In this document: in pieces, positions 16,949-26,300 of the stretch
Numbering within the stretch: the first letter of the stretch is position 1
Layout of the letters: every line of letters begins with the position of its first letter
Origin: Draconibacterium sediminis
GTDB taxonomy: Bacteria; Bacteroidota; Bacteroidia; Bacteroidales; Prolixibacteraceae
Assembly: GCF_000949475.1 (NCBI RefSeq)
Contig: NZ_JRHC01000001.1
Span: 558,001 to 622,000, forward strand
DNA: 64,000 nt
Direction of reading: 5' to 3'
Notes under the pieces: model-generated
The model's database searches: none
Seen by the model: the letters and a program-made list of their open reading frames with translations, nothing else
What the model was told of the DNA's origin: nothing
Position numbers and translations under genes: made by a program

Positions 16949-17710
16949 ATGGCTGATAAGATTCTAAAAAAACTCAAAATAAAAGTTTGGCGTCAAAAGA
17001 ATGCCAAATCAAAAGGTAAATTCGAAACATATACAATCGAAAATATCTCAACCGGGTCTTCTTTCCTTGAAATGATGGATATCCTGAATTTCCAGCTTAT
17101 TGAAGAAGGAATTGACCCAATTGCTTTCGACCACGACTGCCGCGAAGGTATCTGCGGTACTTGTAGTCTTTACATTAATGGCCGTCCGCACGGACCAGAC
17201 ACCGAGGTTACTACCTGCCAGTTGCACATGCGTAAGTTCAAAGATGGTGAAACCATTGTTATTGAGCCTTGGCGTGCACGTGCTTTCCCGGTAATTAAAG
17301 ACCTTGTGGTTGACCGTACTGCTTTCGAGAAAATTCTTCAGGCTGGTGGTTTTGTATCGGTAAATACCGGTGGTGTTCCTGATGCCAATACAATTCCAAT
17401 TCCGAAAGATGACGCTGAAGAGTCAATGGATGCAGCAGCATGTATCGGTTGTGGTGCTTGTGTGGCAGCTTGTAAAAACTCTTCGGCTATGTTGTTTGTT
17501 TCGGCAAAAGTTTCGCACCTGGCAAAATTGCCACAGGGTAAAGTTGAAGCTGCAAGCCGTGCTAAAAACATGGTATCGAAAATGGATGAACTTGGTTTTG
17601 GTGGTTGTACCAATACGCAGGCTTGCGAGGCCGAGTGTCCGAAGAGTATTTCGATTACAAACATTGCACGTTTGAACCGCGAATACCTGAAAGCAAGAAT
17701 TAGCGAATAA
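16949..17710 (+). CDS. sdhB: Succinate dehydrogenase/fumarate reductase iron-sulfur subunit
   Basis: This 253-residue electron-transfer subunit carries electrons from FAD to the quinone site. The plant-type [2Fe-2S] ligands are in [16 protein letters not shown] and the later TTCQLH. The [4Fe-4S] and [3Fe-4S] ligands lie in [15 protein letters not shown] and in [14 protein letters not shown]. It follows sdhA by 37 bases and a strong terminator closes the operon 21 bases after its stop. Confidence 0.97.
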   Translation: MADKILKKLKIKVWRQKNAKSKGKFETYTIENISTGSSFLEMMDILNFQLIEEGIDPIAFDHDCREGICGTCSLYINGRPHGPDTEVTTCQLHMRKFKDGETIVIEPWRARAFPVIKDLVVDRTAFEKILQAGGFVSVNTGGVPDANTIPIPKDDAEESMDAAACIGCGACVAACKNSSAMLFVSAKVSHLAKLPQGKVEAASRAKNMVSKMDELGFGGCTNTQACEAECPKSISITNIARLNREYLKARISE

Positions 17711-17731
17711 GAAAATTCAAGCTATAAAGTT

Positions 17732-17766
17732 AAAAAGCCTTCTCAGTTTCTGGGAAGGCTTTTTGT
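17732..17766 (+). terminator. Rho-independent terminator of sdhCAB
   Basis: AAAAGCCTTC-CAG pairs with CTG-GAAGGCTTTT around a short loop, with a T-run following. It ends the sdh transcript. Confidence 0.85.
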
Positions 17767-17883
17767 TTCTAACAATCTTAGTCGTTTCAATTTTATTTTT
17801 CAATCGATCAAACTGTTTTCCCTTTGTGAGGGAAAATGTCGACAGACAAAAGGGTAGAGGACGACTATTTATAATTTATCAGA

Positions 17884-17936
17884 CTCTACCCCTCATCCGT
17901 CAGCCGACGGGAGCTCCCCTTGCAAGGGGAGCCTTT
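17884..17936. repeat. Small palindrome-rich intergenic repeat
   Basis: CCGTCAGCCGACGG and GCTCCCCTTGCAAGGGGAGC are two adjacent hairpins in the same compositional style as the 9546-9817 and 20378-20443 repeats. Both strands read GC-rich hairpins. No coding potential. Confidence 0.55.
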
Positions 17937-18045
17937 GTACACAAATATTTTACGCTCAATTTCTGAAATAAGGTTTCTATATGAGGCGCATGACACGTTT
18001 AATTTCCAATTAGCTTTTGCATTTGCGCCTTTTCTAATGCTTAAC

Positions 18046-18297
18046 ATTAACCCCGGGCGACACTTTCGCCATCCGGCGGTTCGTTTGCCTGGGGCTAAAT
18101 TATTAAGGACTTTCAGCCCTATGATATATTTTCTGTTGGCTAATAGTAAAAAATAGAGCGCTGAAAGTGCGTTTTATTACAGCCCGGGGCAAAGTAATTC
18201 AGCGAATTACGTCGCCCTGGGTTAGGATAATTTGATTTGAATCGTCCGGCGAAAGAAAATGAACGAAGCTAATTGGTTCTTCCGGACGAAATTTAAC
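18046..18297. repeat. Structured dispersed repeat, copy 1 (core 18157-18291)
   Basis: The core matches 50862-50994. It contains a small hairpin AGCGCT-GAA-AGTGCG, then a long stem GCCCGGGGC / GCCCTGGG enclosing GTAATTC-AGC-GAATTAC, and ends with an 8-bp inverted repeat TCGTCCGG (18242-18249) / CCGGACGA (18282-18289). A further hairpin, CCCCGGGC...GCCTGGGG, lies just upstream (from 18050). The form resembles REP/RAYT-associated elements, but no transposase lies nearby. Confidence 0.7.
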
Positions 18298-18542
18298 GGC
18301 AATATCCATAAAAAGCATTTTAAATGTTCACCTTTCATTTAGGTTATGATTTTATTTTCTGTTTCTAACCCTGTTAACTTCGTGCGAATATAGAGACAGA
18401 AAGGTATTAAAATAAGGCCATTCGCTAAAAGCAGCCTCCTGTTTTTCATACTAATAAACAAGTAGATGTGCATAAGTGTAAGGGCGAACACATGAATTCT
18501 CCATGCACAATCCATAACTTCGCATAAACACAAAGGAACATT

Positions 18543-19280
18543 ATGCCATACAGACGTTTACCCACAACGGATAAAGCCAGAATACGCGCACTTAACGCAG
18601 CGCTGGCAAAGGTGATTAAGAATGAACACAAACTGGCGTTCTCGAATCATTCGGTTGAAGAACTTCAGAATGTAAAAAACACTTTTGAGAATCATCTTAG
18701 ACAATACGAATTAGACACACGCCTACAGTCGGAAAATATAAAAGAGTACAAGGAAGCTTTTGATCGCGCTAAAATGTATGTTTCGCATTTTATACAGGTG
18801 CTGCAGTTTGCATCAGAACGTGGCGAGATAAACGGTGGAATTAAGTGTTACGGAAACCTGGCTTCTTTTGAAGGGAAAGTGCCGCCACTAAACACCGAAG
18901 AAGATATAATTGAGTGGGGCAAAATAATGGTGGAAGGCGAACAAAAGCGTAAACAAAATGGTGGGAGTGCCATTTACAATCCATCAATAGCACTGGTAAA
19001 ATTTAAGGTGGAAGAATTGCACGATGCTTCGGTATTTCAACAAACCTTAAAACGAAATACTTTGCGTTCGTTCGATAAAATGCAGAAACTGCGTAAGATT
19101 ACCAACGACTTTATAAGCAAGCTGTGGACAGAGATTGAAGAGAGTCTTGAGGTGGAATCACCAAAAGTAAAACGTCAATTGGCACAGGAATACGGTATTG
19201 TTTATGTATTTCGCCGTAACGAAAAGAAAAAGCTTTCGGCAGAAGAAATGCAGACCGATCTCTTATTTGAATTTGCTTAG
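18543..19280 (+). CDS. Conserved-looking cytoplasmic protein of unknown function
   Basis: This 245-residue protein has no signal peptide, membrane segment or recognisable motif. Most of it is predicted helical, with charged coiled-coil-like stretches (VEELQNVKNTFENHLRQYEL and IKEYKEAFDRAKMYVSHFIQ), and it is rich in Lys, Glu and Gln. The middle contains GGIKCYGNLASFEGKVPPL, the only glycine-rich loop. It stands alone: a repeat-rich 830-bp region precedes it and a terminator follows. The codon use looks like that of its neighbours. I do not recognise it; a small structural or nucleic-acid-associated role would be speculation. Confidence 0.7.
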   Translation: MPYRRLPTTDKARIRALNAALAKVIKNEHKLAFSNHSVEELQNVKNTFENHLRQYELDTRLQSENIKEYKEAFDRAKMYVSHFIQVLQFASERGEINGGIKCYGNLASFEGKVPPLNTEEDIIEWGKIMVEGEQKRKQNGGSAIYNPSIALVKFKVEELHDASVFQQTLKRNTLRSFDKMQKLRKITNDFISKLWTEIEESLEVESPKVKRQLAQEYGIVYVFRRNEKKKLSAEEMQTDLLFEFA

Positions 19281-19306
19281 AGAAAATTATTGTATTGATA
19301 TTTTAG

Positions 19307-19343
19307 ATCCCGGATTGGTGAAAACTGATCCGGGATTTTTTTT
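19307..19343 (+). terminator. Rho-independent terminator of the 245-aa gene
   Basis: ATCCCGGAT (19307-19315) pairs with ATCCGGGAT (19328-19336) followed by eight T. It abuts the convergent CPBP gene and its A/T flanks could serve both strands. Confidence 0.85.
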
Positions 19344-20271
19344 ATACCGGAATTTCTTTCCCTGCATTCTGGCGTTTCAGCATCATCAGAAACACAAACG
19401 TTAGCGCAAGACTGATTCCGGCCATGTAATAACTGTCGCCGGTAGATCCGATTTCTTCATATTGTGGATTCATCATCCCGTTATTTATAAAGTACATGGC
19501 AATTACGGCAATAGCATTATTCAGGAAATGGGCAATAATGGGCAACCACATCGAGCCGCTCCAAACCAGCATATAACCAAACAGAGCACCAAGTAAAACC
19601 CGTGGTACAAAACCATAAAACTGCATGTGCAAAGCGCTGAATAGTATGGCTGAAATCCAGATTCCCCAATGGTGACTGCGCGTCATTTTGCTAAAAATCT
19701 TCTGAATAACTCCACGGAACAAAAGCTCTTCGCCAACTGCAGGTAGCAGAGCAATCATAAACACATTGAAAGCAAGTCCGCCAATGGTTTTTACATTTAA
19801 AAAGGCTTCGGTAATATCGGCGGCATTTTCTTCTGCATTGCGCATCCATTCTTCCACTCCCGATAGCCAGTCGGGGAAACTCATATTGCTGTTTAATTCC
19901 CCGATCAGGTTAATAAGCGGAGAGGCAAAAAACATCATCACAACAACCAGAATAACACTTTGCGAATTGAAGGTTTTATCGAGATAAAGGTATTCGTTTG
20001 ATTTGCCATGAAACAGGTAGCCCAAAATAAACGGAGGGACGATAAAAAAGCCGATTGCCTGAACAACCTGGATAAATTTATAGAGGTTAATAATATGTTG
20101 TGGCGTTTCGGAATTTATTGCCGGAAGGTGCAAAACAGTGTTGAATCCCCAGATTGGAATGGCCACAGCAAGCGATAATACAAAGAAGATTAAAATGCTG
20201 GCCACCACAACAAATGCGGCAAAAAACAATTGCGAGAAGGGTTTCAGATCTCTGAATGCAGTAAATTCCAT
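19342..20271 (-). CDS. CPBP-family intramembrane metalloprotease
   Basis: This 309-residue polytopic membrane protein belongs to the CAAX-protease/bacteriocin-processing (CPBP, Abi) family. All three motifs are present: EELLFRG with the catalytic glutamates, FSALHMQFYGFVPRVLLGALFGY with the first histidine, and HFLNNA with the second. About eight hydrophobic segments are visible. The start is the ATG at 20269-20271; the seven extra codons of the longer frame begin with TTG inside the -7 box. The substrate is unknown. It is monocistronic, with its own promoter. Confidence 0.9.
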   Translation of the reverse strand: MEFTAFRDLKPFSQLFFAAFVVVASILIFFVLSLAVAIPIWGFNTVLHLPAINSETPQHIINLYKFIQVVQAIGFFIVPPFILGYLFHGKSNEYLYLDKTFNSQSVILVVVMMFFASPLINLIGELNSNMSFPDWLSGVEEWMRNAEENAADITEAFLNVKTIGGLAFNVFMIALLPAVGEELLFRGVIQKIFSKMTRSHHWGIWISAILFSALHMQFYGFVPRVLLGALFGYMLVWSGSMWLPIIAHFLNNAIAVIAMYFINNGMMNPQYEEIGSTGDSYYMAGISLALTFVFLMMLKRQNAGKEIPV

Positions 20272-20289
20272 TTTTAAAAATGTTTCGGG

Positions 20290-20297
20290 CAAAGATA
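20290..20297 (-). promoter_or_regulatory. Candidate -7 element of the CPBP gene
   Basis: TATCTTTG on the minus strand, 19 bases before the ATG, matches TAnnTTTG. The surrounding CAAAGATAATTTTTA is identical to that at the mfd promoter. Confidence 0.5.
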
Positions 20298-20377
20298 ATT
20301 TTTATTGAGAAACCTGTAGTCACTAAAAATTGGGCTTATAATAGTTGGCTCAAGTTGAAATTTGATCTTAGTTTTTT

Positions 20378-20443
20378 GACCCTCTAAATCCCCCGAAGGG
20401 GGACAATTCCTCTCCGTCAGCTGACGGAAGGTTAGGTGGGGTC
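20378..20443. repeat. Short copy of the CCCCTAAATCCCC repeat
   Basis: It begins GACCCTCTAAATCCCCC, contains CCGTCAGCTGACGG and ends GTTAGGTGGGGTC, like the two tandem units at 9546-9817 but without their central 50 or so bases. Confidence 0.7.
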
Positions 20444-20490
20444 TTGATATGCATCTAATATGGCTTTTGAAAACTTCAATTAAGCTGAAA

Positions 20491-21195
20491 CTACAATTCC
20501 CTGATCTTAATATTCCGGAACATAGTCAGTCCGCCATGATCCTGCAAGCCGATATGCCCCGATTTTGCCATACCATAGTCCGGAACTTCAGCCCACTTGC
20601 TTGCAGCTTTATTTTGCAGCCATTGGTCGGTCCAGAGTTCATATTCCACAACTTTGGTTCCGTTTAGCCAGTGCTCAACGTGGGGGCCTTTAACAATTAT
20701 TCGCGTTGTGTTCCACTCGTCAACCGGTTTTACCTTTGCATTTTGAGGTGGATTCATACCGTAATTGGCGCCTGAATGCTGCCAGCCTTCCAGTTCGGTT
20801 GGCAACCCTTTGTCGTCAATCAACTGGTATTCCGGGCCCGATTCGTAAATGACGTCTGTAAGTCCTTCCTGAACGTGGTAAAAAACACCCGAGTTGCTTT
20901 CAGGTGTTACTTTCCACTCCAGGTACAATTCAAAATTGGTGTATTGTTTTTTTGATATAATGTCGCCGCCATGATCCGCCCCAATGCCTGAATTGTGCAA
21001 TTCGCCGTTAATTACCTTCCATCCGGTAACTGCACCTCCGTTAAAGGTTTTCCAGTTATTGGTGGTTTTACCGTCGAACAGCAATTCCCATCCGGCCTCA
21101 ATTTCTTGTTTTGTTAAGGTGTTTTCGCTTTTCTCCGTTGAACATGACAGGAAAATTAGTGCATAGCAAACGAGCAAAAGGGAACTATTTTTCAT
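20491..21195 (-). CDS. DUF1080 (3-keto-disaccharide hydrolase-like) lipoprotein
   Basis: This 234-residue lipoprotein (lipobox LIFLSC, Cys18) carries the DUF1080 concanavalin-like sandwich. Diagnostic blocks are GWELLFDGKTTNNWKTF, GELHNSGIGADHGGDIISKKQYTNFEL, ESNSGVFYHVQE and the C-terminal GHIGLQDHGGLTMFRNIKI. Members of this family act on or bind carbohydrates in the periplasm, and some hydrolyse 3-keto sugars made by Gfo/Idh/MocA enzymes. Such an enzyme, Tat-exported, is encoded at 39186-40526, far away, so a link is only suggestive. It is monocistronic and divergent from the BtpA gene. Confidence 0.9.
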   Translation of the reverse strand: MKNSSLLLVCYALIFLSCSTEKSENTLTKQEIEAGWELLFDGKTTNNWKTFNGGAVTGWKVINGELHNSGIGADHGGDIISKKQYTNFELYLEWKVTPESNSGVFYHVQEGLTDVIYESGPEYQLIDDKGLPTELEGWQHSGANYGMNPPQNAKVKPVDEWNTTRIIVKGPHVEHWLNGTKVVEYELWTDQWLQNKAASKWAEVPDYGMAKSGHIGLQDHGGLTMFRNIKIREL

Positions 21196-21332
21196 CTTTT
21201 GTTTTTTTGACTTAGGTTACAGGATGTAAATGTACAAAATCAGTGGCAATCAAAACGATAAGTGAATTGTTTTTGGTGATCGGCAGAAATTCCATCAATT
21301 CAGTTAACTTTAAGGAAACAAAATAATAAAGC

Positions 21333-22142
21333 GTGGAACTCAACAAATCAATAATCGGGATGGTGCATGTAAGCGCCTTGCCTGGTACTCCCAAATACCA
21401 CCTTACTATACCGGAAATTATTAAAGCCGCTATCAGTGACGCACAAAAGCTTGAGCAAGGCGGTGTGGATGTCATTATGATCGAGAACATGCACGACCGG
21501 CCTTATCTGAATCGCGAAGTTGGGCCCGAAATTGTGGCTGCAATGACCGCCATTGCAACAAAACTGAGACAGGAGGTTTCGCTTCCTTTGGGAATACAGA
21601 TTTTGGCCGGAGCCAACAAGCAGGCGCTGGCTGTGGCCTATGCTGCAGGTTTCGATTTTATCCGGGCCGAAGGATTTGTATTTGGGCATTTGGCCGATGA
21701 GGGAATGATGAACAGCGATGCTGCAGAACTTCTGCGTTACCGGAAACAAATCGGTGCCGACGACATAAAAATCTGGACCGATATTAAAAAGAAACACTCA
21801 TCGCATGCCATTTCAGCCGACATTTCGATTTGTGACATGGCGAAAGCTGCCGGGTTCTTTTTAGCCGACGGTGTTATTGTTACCGGAAATGCAACGGGCG
21901 AAGAAGCATCGATAAAGGATGTGCAGGCTGTAGTTGAGGCGGTTAGGCTGCCGGTGCTGATTGGCTCCGGAATAACGGAGCAAAATATTGCCGGTTTCTG
22001 GCCGTATGCCGATGCCTTTATTGTGGGATCATCGTTTAAATACGATGGCAACTGGCAAAATGAAGTGGAATTGGAAAGGGTTCAGTCGTTTATGAGCCGG
22101 GTGAAGCATTTACGAAACAATTATCGACATTCGTTTGATTAA
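21333..22142 (+). CDS. BtpA/SgcQ-family protein
   Basis: This 269-residue cytoplasmic TIM-barrel-like protein starts with GTG at 21333 (MELNKSIIGMVHVSALPG). The conserved blocks GMVHVSALPGTP, GVDVIMIENMHDRPY, LGIQILAGANKQALAVA, FDFIRAEGFVFGHLADEG and the C-terminal VLIGSGITEQNI with AFIVGSSFK define the BtpA/SgcQ family. BtpA was described in cyanobacterial photosystem I biogenesis, whereas SgcQ homologues lie in sugar-utilisation clusters. In a non-phototroph the metabolic type is more likely. The C-terminal phosphate-binding-like GSGIT suggests a phosphorylated substrate. No operon partner is visible. Confidence 0.88.
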   Translation: MELNKSIIGMVHVSALPGTPKYHLTIPEIIKAAISDAQKLEQGGVDVIMIENMHDRPYLNREVGPEIVAAMTAIATKLRQEVSLPLGIQILAGANKQALAVAYAAGFDFIRAEGFVFGHLADEGMMNSDAAELLRYRKQIGADDIKIWTDIKKKHSSHAISADISICDMAKAAGFFLADGVIVTGNATGEEASIKDVQAVVEAVRLPVLIGSGITEQNIAGFWPYADAFIVGSSFKYDGNWQNEVELERVQSFMSRVKHLRNNYRHSFD

Positions 22143-22527
22143 ATTGCTTAGAATCAGTCGTGTGTGTCTGTTTGGGGCAAGGATGATGGTGTCGGGGCGT
22201 GGTCTAAAACGTCTGAAATACAATAAGATGCTAAAAAATTTTAATTTTATTTAAGTGTTAAATATCAGAATATTCTTTTTGCTGGTTGATTAATAATTAA
22301 TGTTAATGCCATACATTTGATTAACAAATTGATAGAACATCATTTCCAAACCAACTTCGTACTAAAACAAATTTTAAGATTGAAAACAAGAACGATTCAG
22401 GAGAGCGTGCCGGATCGGTGATTGAAAGAAGGCTGTTGAGTTAACATCAGGCGCCGGATGGCAATTCATATAGCATTCTCTGAAATCAAGGCCGGGAACT
22501 GTTCTGTTTCACAAAAAACTTTGAATT
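22143..22527. other. Long leader region of the CBM48-like gene
   Basis: This 385-base stretch has no ORF. A -7-like TACATTTG lies at 22312-22319, which would leave a leader of about 200 nt. The part 22405-22460 repeats GCCGGAT (GTGCCGGATCGG and GCGCCGGATGG) and may fold. No known riboswitch class was recognised. Confidence 0.45.
22312..22319 (+). promoter_or_regulatory. Candidate -7 element of the CBM48-like gene
   Basis: TACATTTG fits TAnnTTTG. Only a TTG with a 23-nt spacer stands at the -33 position, so confidence is moderate. The predicted start near 22325 implies a leader of about 200 nt. Confidence 0.4.
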
Positions 22528-22842
22528 ATGAGTATAAAAAAACAATATTTAAAAAGTAAACCTGAGTGTAAAGTATCGTTTAGAGTAGCAAAAGCAGATG
22601 CTCCGGATGCTGATACAATTAAGATTGTGGGTGAATTTAATGGCTGGAACGAAAGTGTTGAGCCAATGAAAAAACTGAAAAGCGGTGATTTTACACAAAC
22701 ACTGAATCTTGAAACCGGTAAAGCTTACCAGTTTAAATATTTAATCGACAATTCGGTTTGGGAAAACGAAAGCGAAGCCGACAGTACTGCTCCCACCGGT
22801 ATTGTTGAAGGCGAATTTAATTCGGTACTCGACCTGAATTAA
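22528..22842 (+). CDS. Stand-alone CBM48-like (isoamylase N-terminal/AMPK glycogen-binding) domain protein
   Basis: This 104-residue cytoplasmic protein consists of one beta-sandwich domain. KVSFRVAKADAPDADTIKIVGEFNGWNES, then MKKLKSGDFTQTLNLETGKAYQFKYLIDNSVWENE, is the pattern of the glycogen-binding domain of AMPK-beta and of branching enzymes, including the tryptophan of FNGWN and the aromatic FKYLID. Such single-domain proteins may bind storage glucans. No glycogen-metabolism genes are adjacent. The transcript appears unusually long for so short a gene, with leader and trailer of about 200 nt each. Confidence 0.85.
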   Translation: MSIKKQYLKSKPECKVSFRVAKADAPDADTIKIVGEFNGWNESVEPMKKLKSGDFTQTLNLETGKAYQFKYLIDNSVWENESEADSTAPTGIVEGEFNSVLDLN

Positions 22843-22914
22843 ACGCAATCAAGAAATTAAAAACAAAGGGATCTGTAGCCAGACGAAACGATCGTTTTCG
22901 CAGAACTAAGTTTG

Positions 22915-23069
22915 GAGTTTTGTTACGCCCGATTTCCCAAAGGGATGCAAAGCAGCAAGGTTAGCTTCACTGCAGATTGACAAAATAATTAGTCCGGACT
23001 GTCTGATCCGGGTTTCCAAAAAGGTATTTCACAAAGCCGCTTTATCTTTCCCGGTAAAGCGGCTTTTTC
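22915..23069 (+). ncRNA. Possible small RNA or structured 3' trailer
   Basis: A consensus -7 word TAAGTTTG (22907-22914) lies 73 bases after the CBM48-like stop codon, and a strong terminator ends at 23069, giving a potential RNA of about 150 nt. Inside it are a hairpin CCGGACTGTCTGATCCGG (22994-23011) and a GCAG...CTGC stem. There is no ORF. It may simply be the 3' untranslated region of the upstream mRNA. It does not match a class I can name. Confidence 0.3.
23033..23069 (+). terminator. Rho-independent terminator after the CBM48-like gene
   Basis: AAAGCCGCTTTA (23033-23044) and TAAAGCGGCTTT (23055-23066) form a perfect 12-bp stem followed by T-rich sequence. It lies 190 bases beyond the stop codon. 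Confidence 0.85.
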
Positions 23070-23118
23070 TTGTTTTTACACTGAATGCAGCTGGTTTTTC
23101 AGGCGACAGCAATTTTCA

Positions 23119-23216
23119 TCACTTGATGTGATAATTCTAATCACAAGACAGCAAGAAATTTATCACTTGAGGAAAATAAAAAGATCACTTGAGGAAAAAA
23201 CAAAAATGACAAGTGA
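23119..23216. repeat. Cluster of TCACTTGA motifs
   Basis: TCACTTGA occurs at 23119-23126, 23163-23170 and 23185-23192, and its inverse CAAGTGA at 23210-23216. Two copies are extended to ATCACTTGAGGAAAA. A degenerate ATCACAAG lies between. The cluster is about 100-200 bases upstream of the ileS -7 box and could be a multi-site operator. Confidence 0.5.
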
Positions 23217-23318
23217 AAAATATTCATGTGTCAAGACCCCCGGAAAGACAGAGCAGATCTCCTTTTAAGTCTGGTTTAATAATGCCCTTTCATCCTCCCC
23301 CACCCATCAAAATTTTTC

Positions 23319-23326
23319 TATATTTG
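23319..23326 (+). promoter_or_regulatory. Candidate -7 element of ileS
   Basis: TATATTTG matches TAnnTTTG. Initiation near 23331-23333 would give a leader of about 30 nt before the ATG at 23364, too short for a T-box or other large tRNA-sensing element. No TTTG is seen at -33. Confidence 0.5.
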
Positions 23327-23363
23327 CATGTTTTTTAAAATCAGTGGATTATAAGGTATTCTT

Positions 23364-26300
23364 ATGAGTAATAAATTTCAGGAATATAAGCAGTTAGATT
23401 TAGCACAGATAAACAAGGATGTGCTTGCGCGTTGGGAGAAAGACGATACCTTTCATAAAAGTATTTCAACCCGCGAAGGGCACGAAACATTTGTATTTTA
23501 CGAAGGACCGCCATCGGCAAACGGAATGCCGGGTATTCACCACGTGATGGCGCGTGCCATAAAAGATATTTTTTGCCGCTACAAAACCATGAAAGGTTTC
23601 CGTGTGCACCGTAAAGCCGGTTGGGACACGCATGGTTTGCCGGTGGAACTGAGCGTTGAAAAAGCGCTGAACATTACAAAAGACGATATAGGTAAGAAAA
23701 TTACCGTTGAAGAATACAGCGACGCCTGCCGCAAAGAGGTGATGAAATACACCCGCGAGTGGGAAGAACTGACACGTAAAATGGGATATTGGGTAAATAT
23801 GGACGATCCGTATATTACCTACGAAAACCAGTATATCGAGTCGGTTTGGTGGTTGCTGAAACAAATTTATAACAAAGGCTTGTTGTACAAAGGCTACACC
23901 ATTCAGCCCTACTCGCCGGCAGCCGGAACAGGATTGAGCTCGCACGAGCTGAACCAGCCAGGATGTTACCGCGATGTAAAAGATACAACAGCCATTGCCC
24001 AGTTTAAAGCCTTGAGAAACGAAAGGTCGGAGTTCCTGTTCGAAGGAGTGGAAGCCGATCTTTATTTCCTGGCGTGGACGACCACTCCATGGACATTACC
24101 ATCGAACACGGCACTGTGTGTGGGGCCGAACATTAAATATGTAAAAGTTCAGTCGTTTAATCCGTACACCGGCGATCCTGTAACATTGATTTTGGCGAAA
24201 GACCTTTTCCCGGTTTATTTCAGCTCGAAAAATGCAGAGTTGTCACTGGAAGATTACAAACCGGGCGATAAAAATATTCCATACAAAGTGCTGGCCGAGT
24301 ACACCGGCGAGCAGTTAAGAGGTGTTCAGTACGAACAGCTGATTGATTGGGTAAAACCCGAAGGAAAAGCTTTCGAAGTAATTACCGGCGACTTTGTAAC
24401 TATTGAAGATGGTACCGGAATCGTACATATCGCTCCTACTTTTGGTGCTGATGACGACCGCGTAGCAAAACAACACGGAATTTCGCCGCTGATCGTTATT
24501 GATACTGAAGGAAAACGTCAGGCTTTGGTAGACCGAAAAGGACGTTTTTACCCAACTATAGATTTAGATCCGGAGTTTGTTGAGAAGTATGTAAATACCG
24601 AAACCTATCACGAGTTTGCCGGCCGTTCGGTGAAAAACGAATACGACGACAAGCTGGAAGACGATGCTTCAACTGTTGATATCGATATTTCGGTAATGCT
24701 GAAACAGCAAAACAAGGCTTTCAAAATAGAGAAACATGTTCACAGTTATCCGCACTGCTGGAGAACTGATAAACCGGTATTGTATTACCCGCTTGATTCG
24801 TGGTTTATAAAATCAACCGCGGTGAAAGACAAAATGGTGGAGCTGAACAATACCATCAACTGGAAACCAAAATCAACCGGAACAGGACGTTTCGGAAACT
24901 GGCTGGAAAACCTGGTTGACTGGAACCTTAGCCGCTCGCGTTTCTGGGGAACACCGCTGCCAATCTGGAGAACAGAAGATGGTTCGGAAGAGATCTGTAT
25001 CGGTTCGATGGAAGAATTGATGGCGGAGATCGACAAAGCGGTTGCTGCCGGATTTATGGCGGAAAATCCATTTGCCGAATTTAAAGTTGGCGATTACGAA
25101 AAAGCCAACTACGAAAAGATCGACCTGCATAAATCGCATGTCGATAATATCATTCTTGTTTCACCGTCGGGACAAAAAATGGAGCGCGAATCCGACCTTA
25201 TCGATGTTTGGTTCGATTCGGGTGCGATGCCTTTTGCACAGCGCCATTATCCTTTCGAGTGGAAAGAGAATTTTAAAGATGTATTCCCGGCCGATTTTAT
25301 TGCTGAGGGTGTTGACCAGACACGTGGATGGTTCTTCACGTTGCATGCCATTGCAACAATGATCGATGAGTCGGTAGCATTCAAAAATATTATCTCAAAC
25401 GGACTGGTACTGGACAAAAACGGCGTGAAAATGTCGAAACGTCTGGGTAATGCTGTCGATCCGTTCGAAACCATCGATAAATACGGTTCCGATCCGTTGC
25501 GCTGGTACATGATTACCAATGCGCAGCCGTGGGATAACCTGAAATTTGATATCGAAGGTGTTGAGGAAGTAAAACGTAAGTTCTTCGGAACATTATACAA
25601 TACCTACAATTTCTTCGCATTGTACGCCAATGTTGATGGTTTTACTTATGCTGAAGAAGAAATTCCTGTAGCGCAACGTCCGGAGATCGATCGCTGGATT
25701 ATTTCGTTGCTGAACTCACTGATTAAAGAAGTGGGCGACAGCTACGAAAATTACGAGCCAACACGTGCAGGCCGTGCTATTTCGGAGTTTGTAAGCGAAA
25801 ACCTGAGTAACTGGTTCGTACGTTTAAGCCGTAAACGTTACTGGGGTGGCGAATATTCTACCGATAAAATTTCGGCTTATCAAACGCTTTATACTTGTTT
25901 GGAGGTGGTGTCGAAATTAATGTCGCCAATTGCGCCGTTTTATGCCGACCTGCTATACAACGATCTGAATAAAGCTACCGGAAAAGCCGAAGATCAGAGC
26001 GTGCACCTGGTTGATTTTCCTGCTTTTGCGGAAGAACTGATCGACAAAGACCTGGAAGAAAAAATGGCCATTGCGCAAAAAGCTTCTTCAATGATTTTGG
26101 CACTACGCCGAAAAGAAAAGCTGAAAGTACGCCAACCACTCGCTAAAATTATGGTACCGGTATTAAATCCGCACTTTAAAGAGCAATTCGAGGCGGTTTC
26201 AAATATCATTCTGGCAGAAGTAAACGTTAAAGAAGTTGAGTTCTTAACCGATACGGCAGGGGTGATCAAAAAGAAGATCAAGCCGAACTTTAAGGCACTC

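Noticed and set aside
23100-23363. T-box or other tRNA-sensing leader before ileS
   Set aside because: The predicted leader is about 30 nt and has no specifier stem or T-box sequence; T-boxes are not typical of this phylum.
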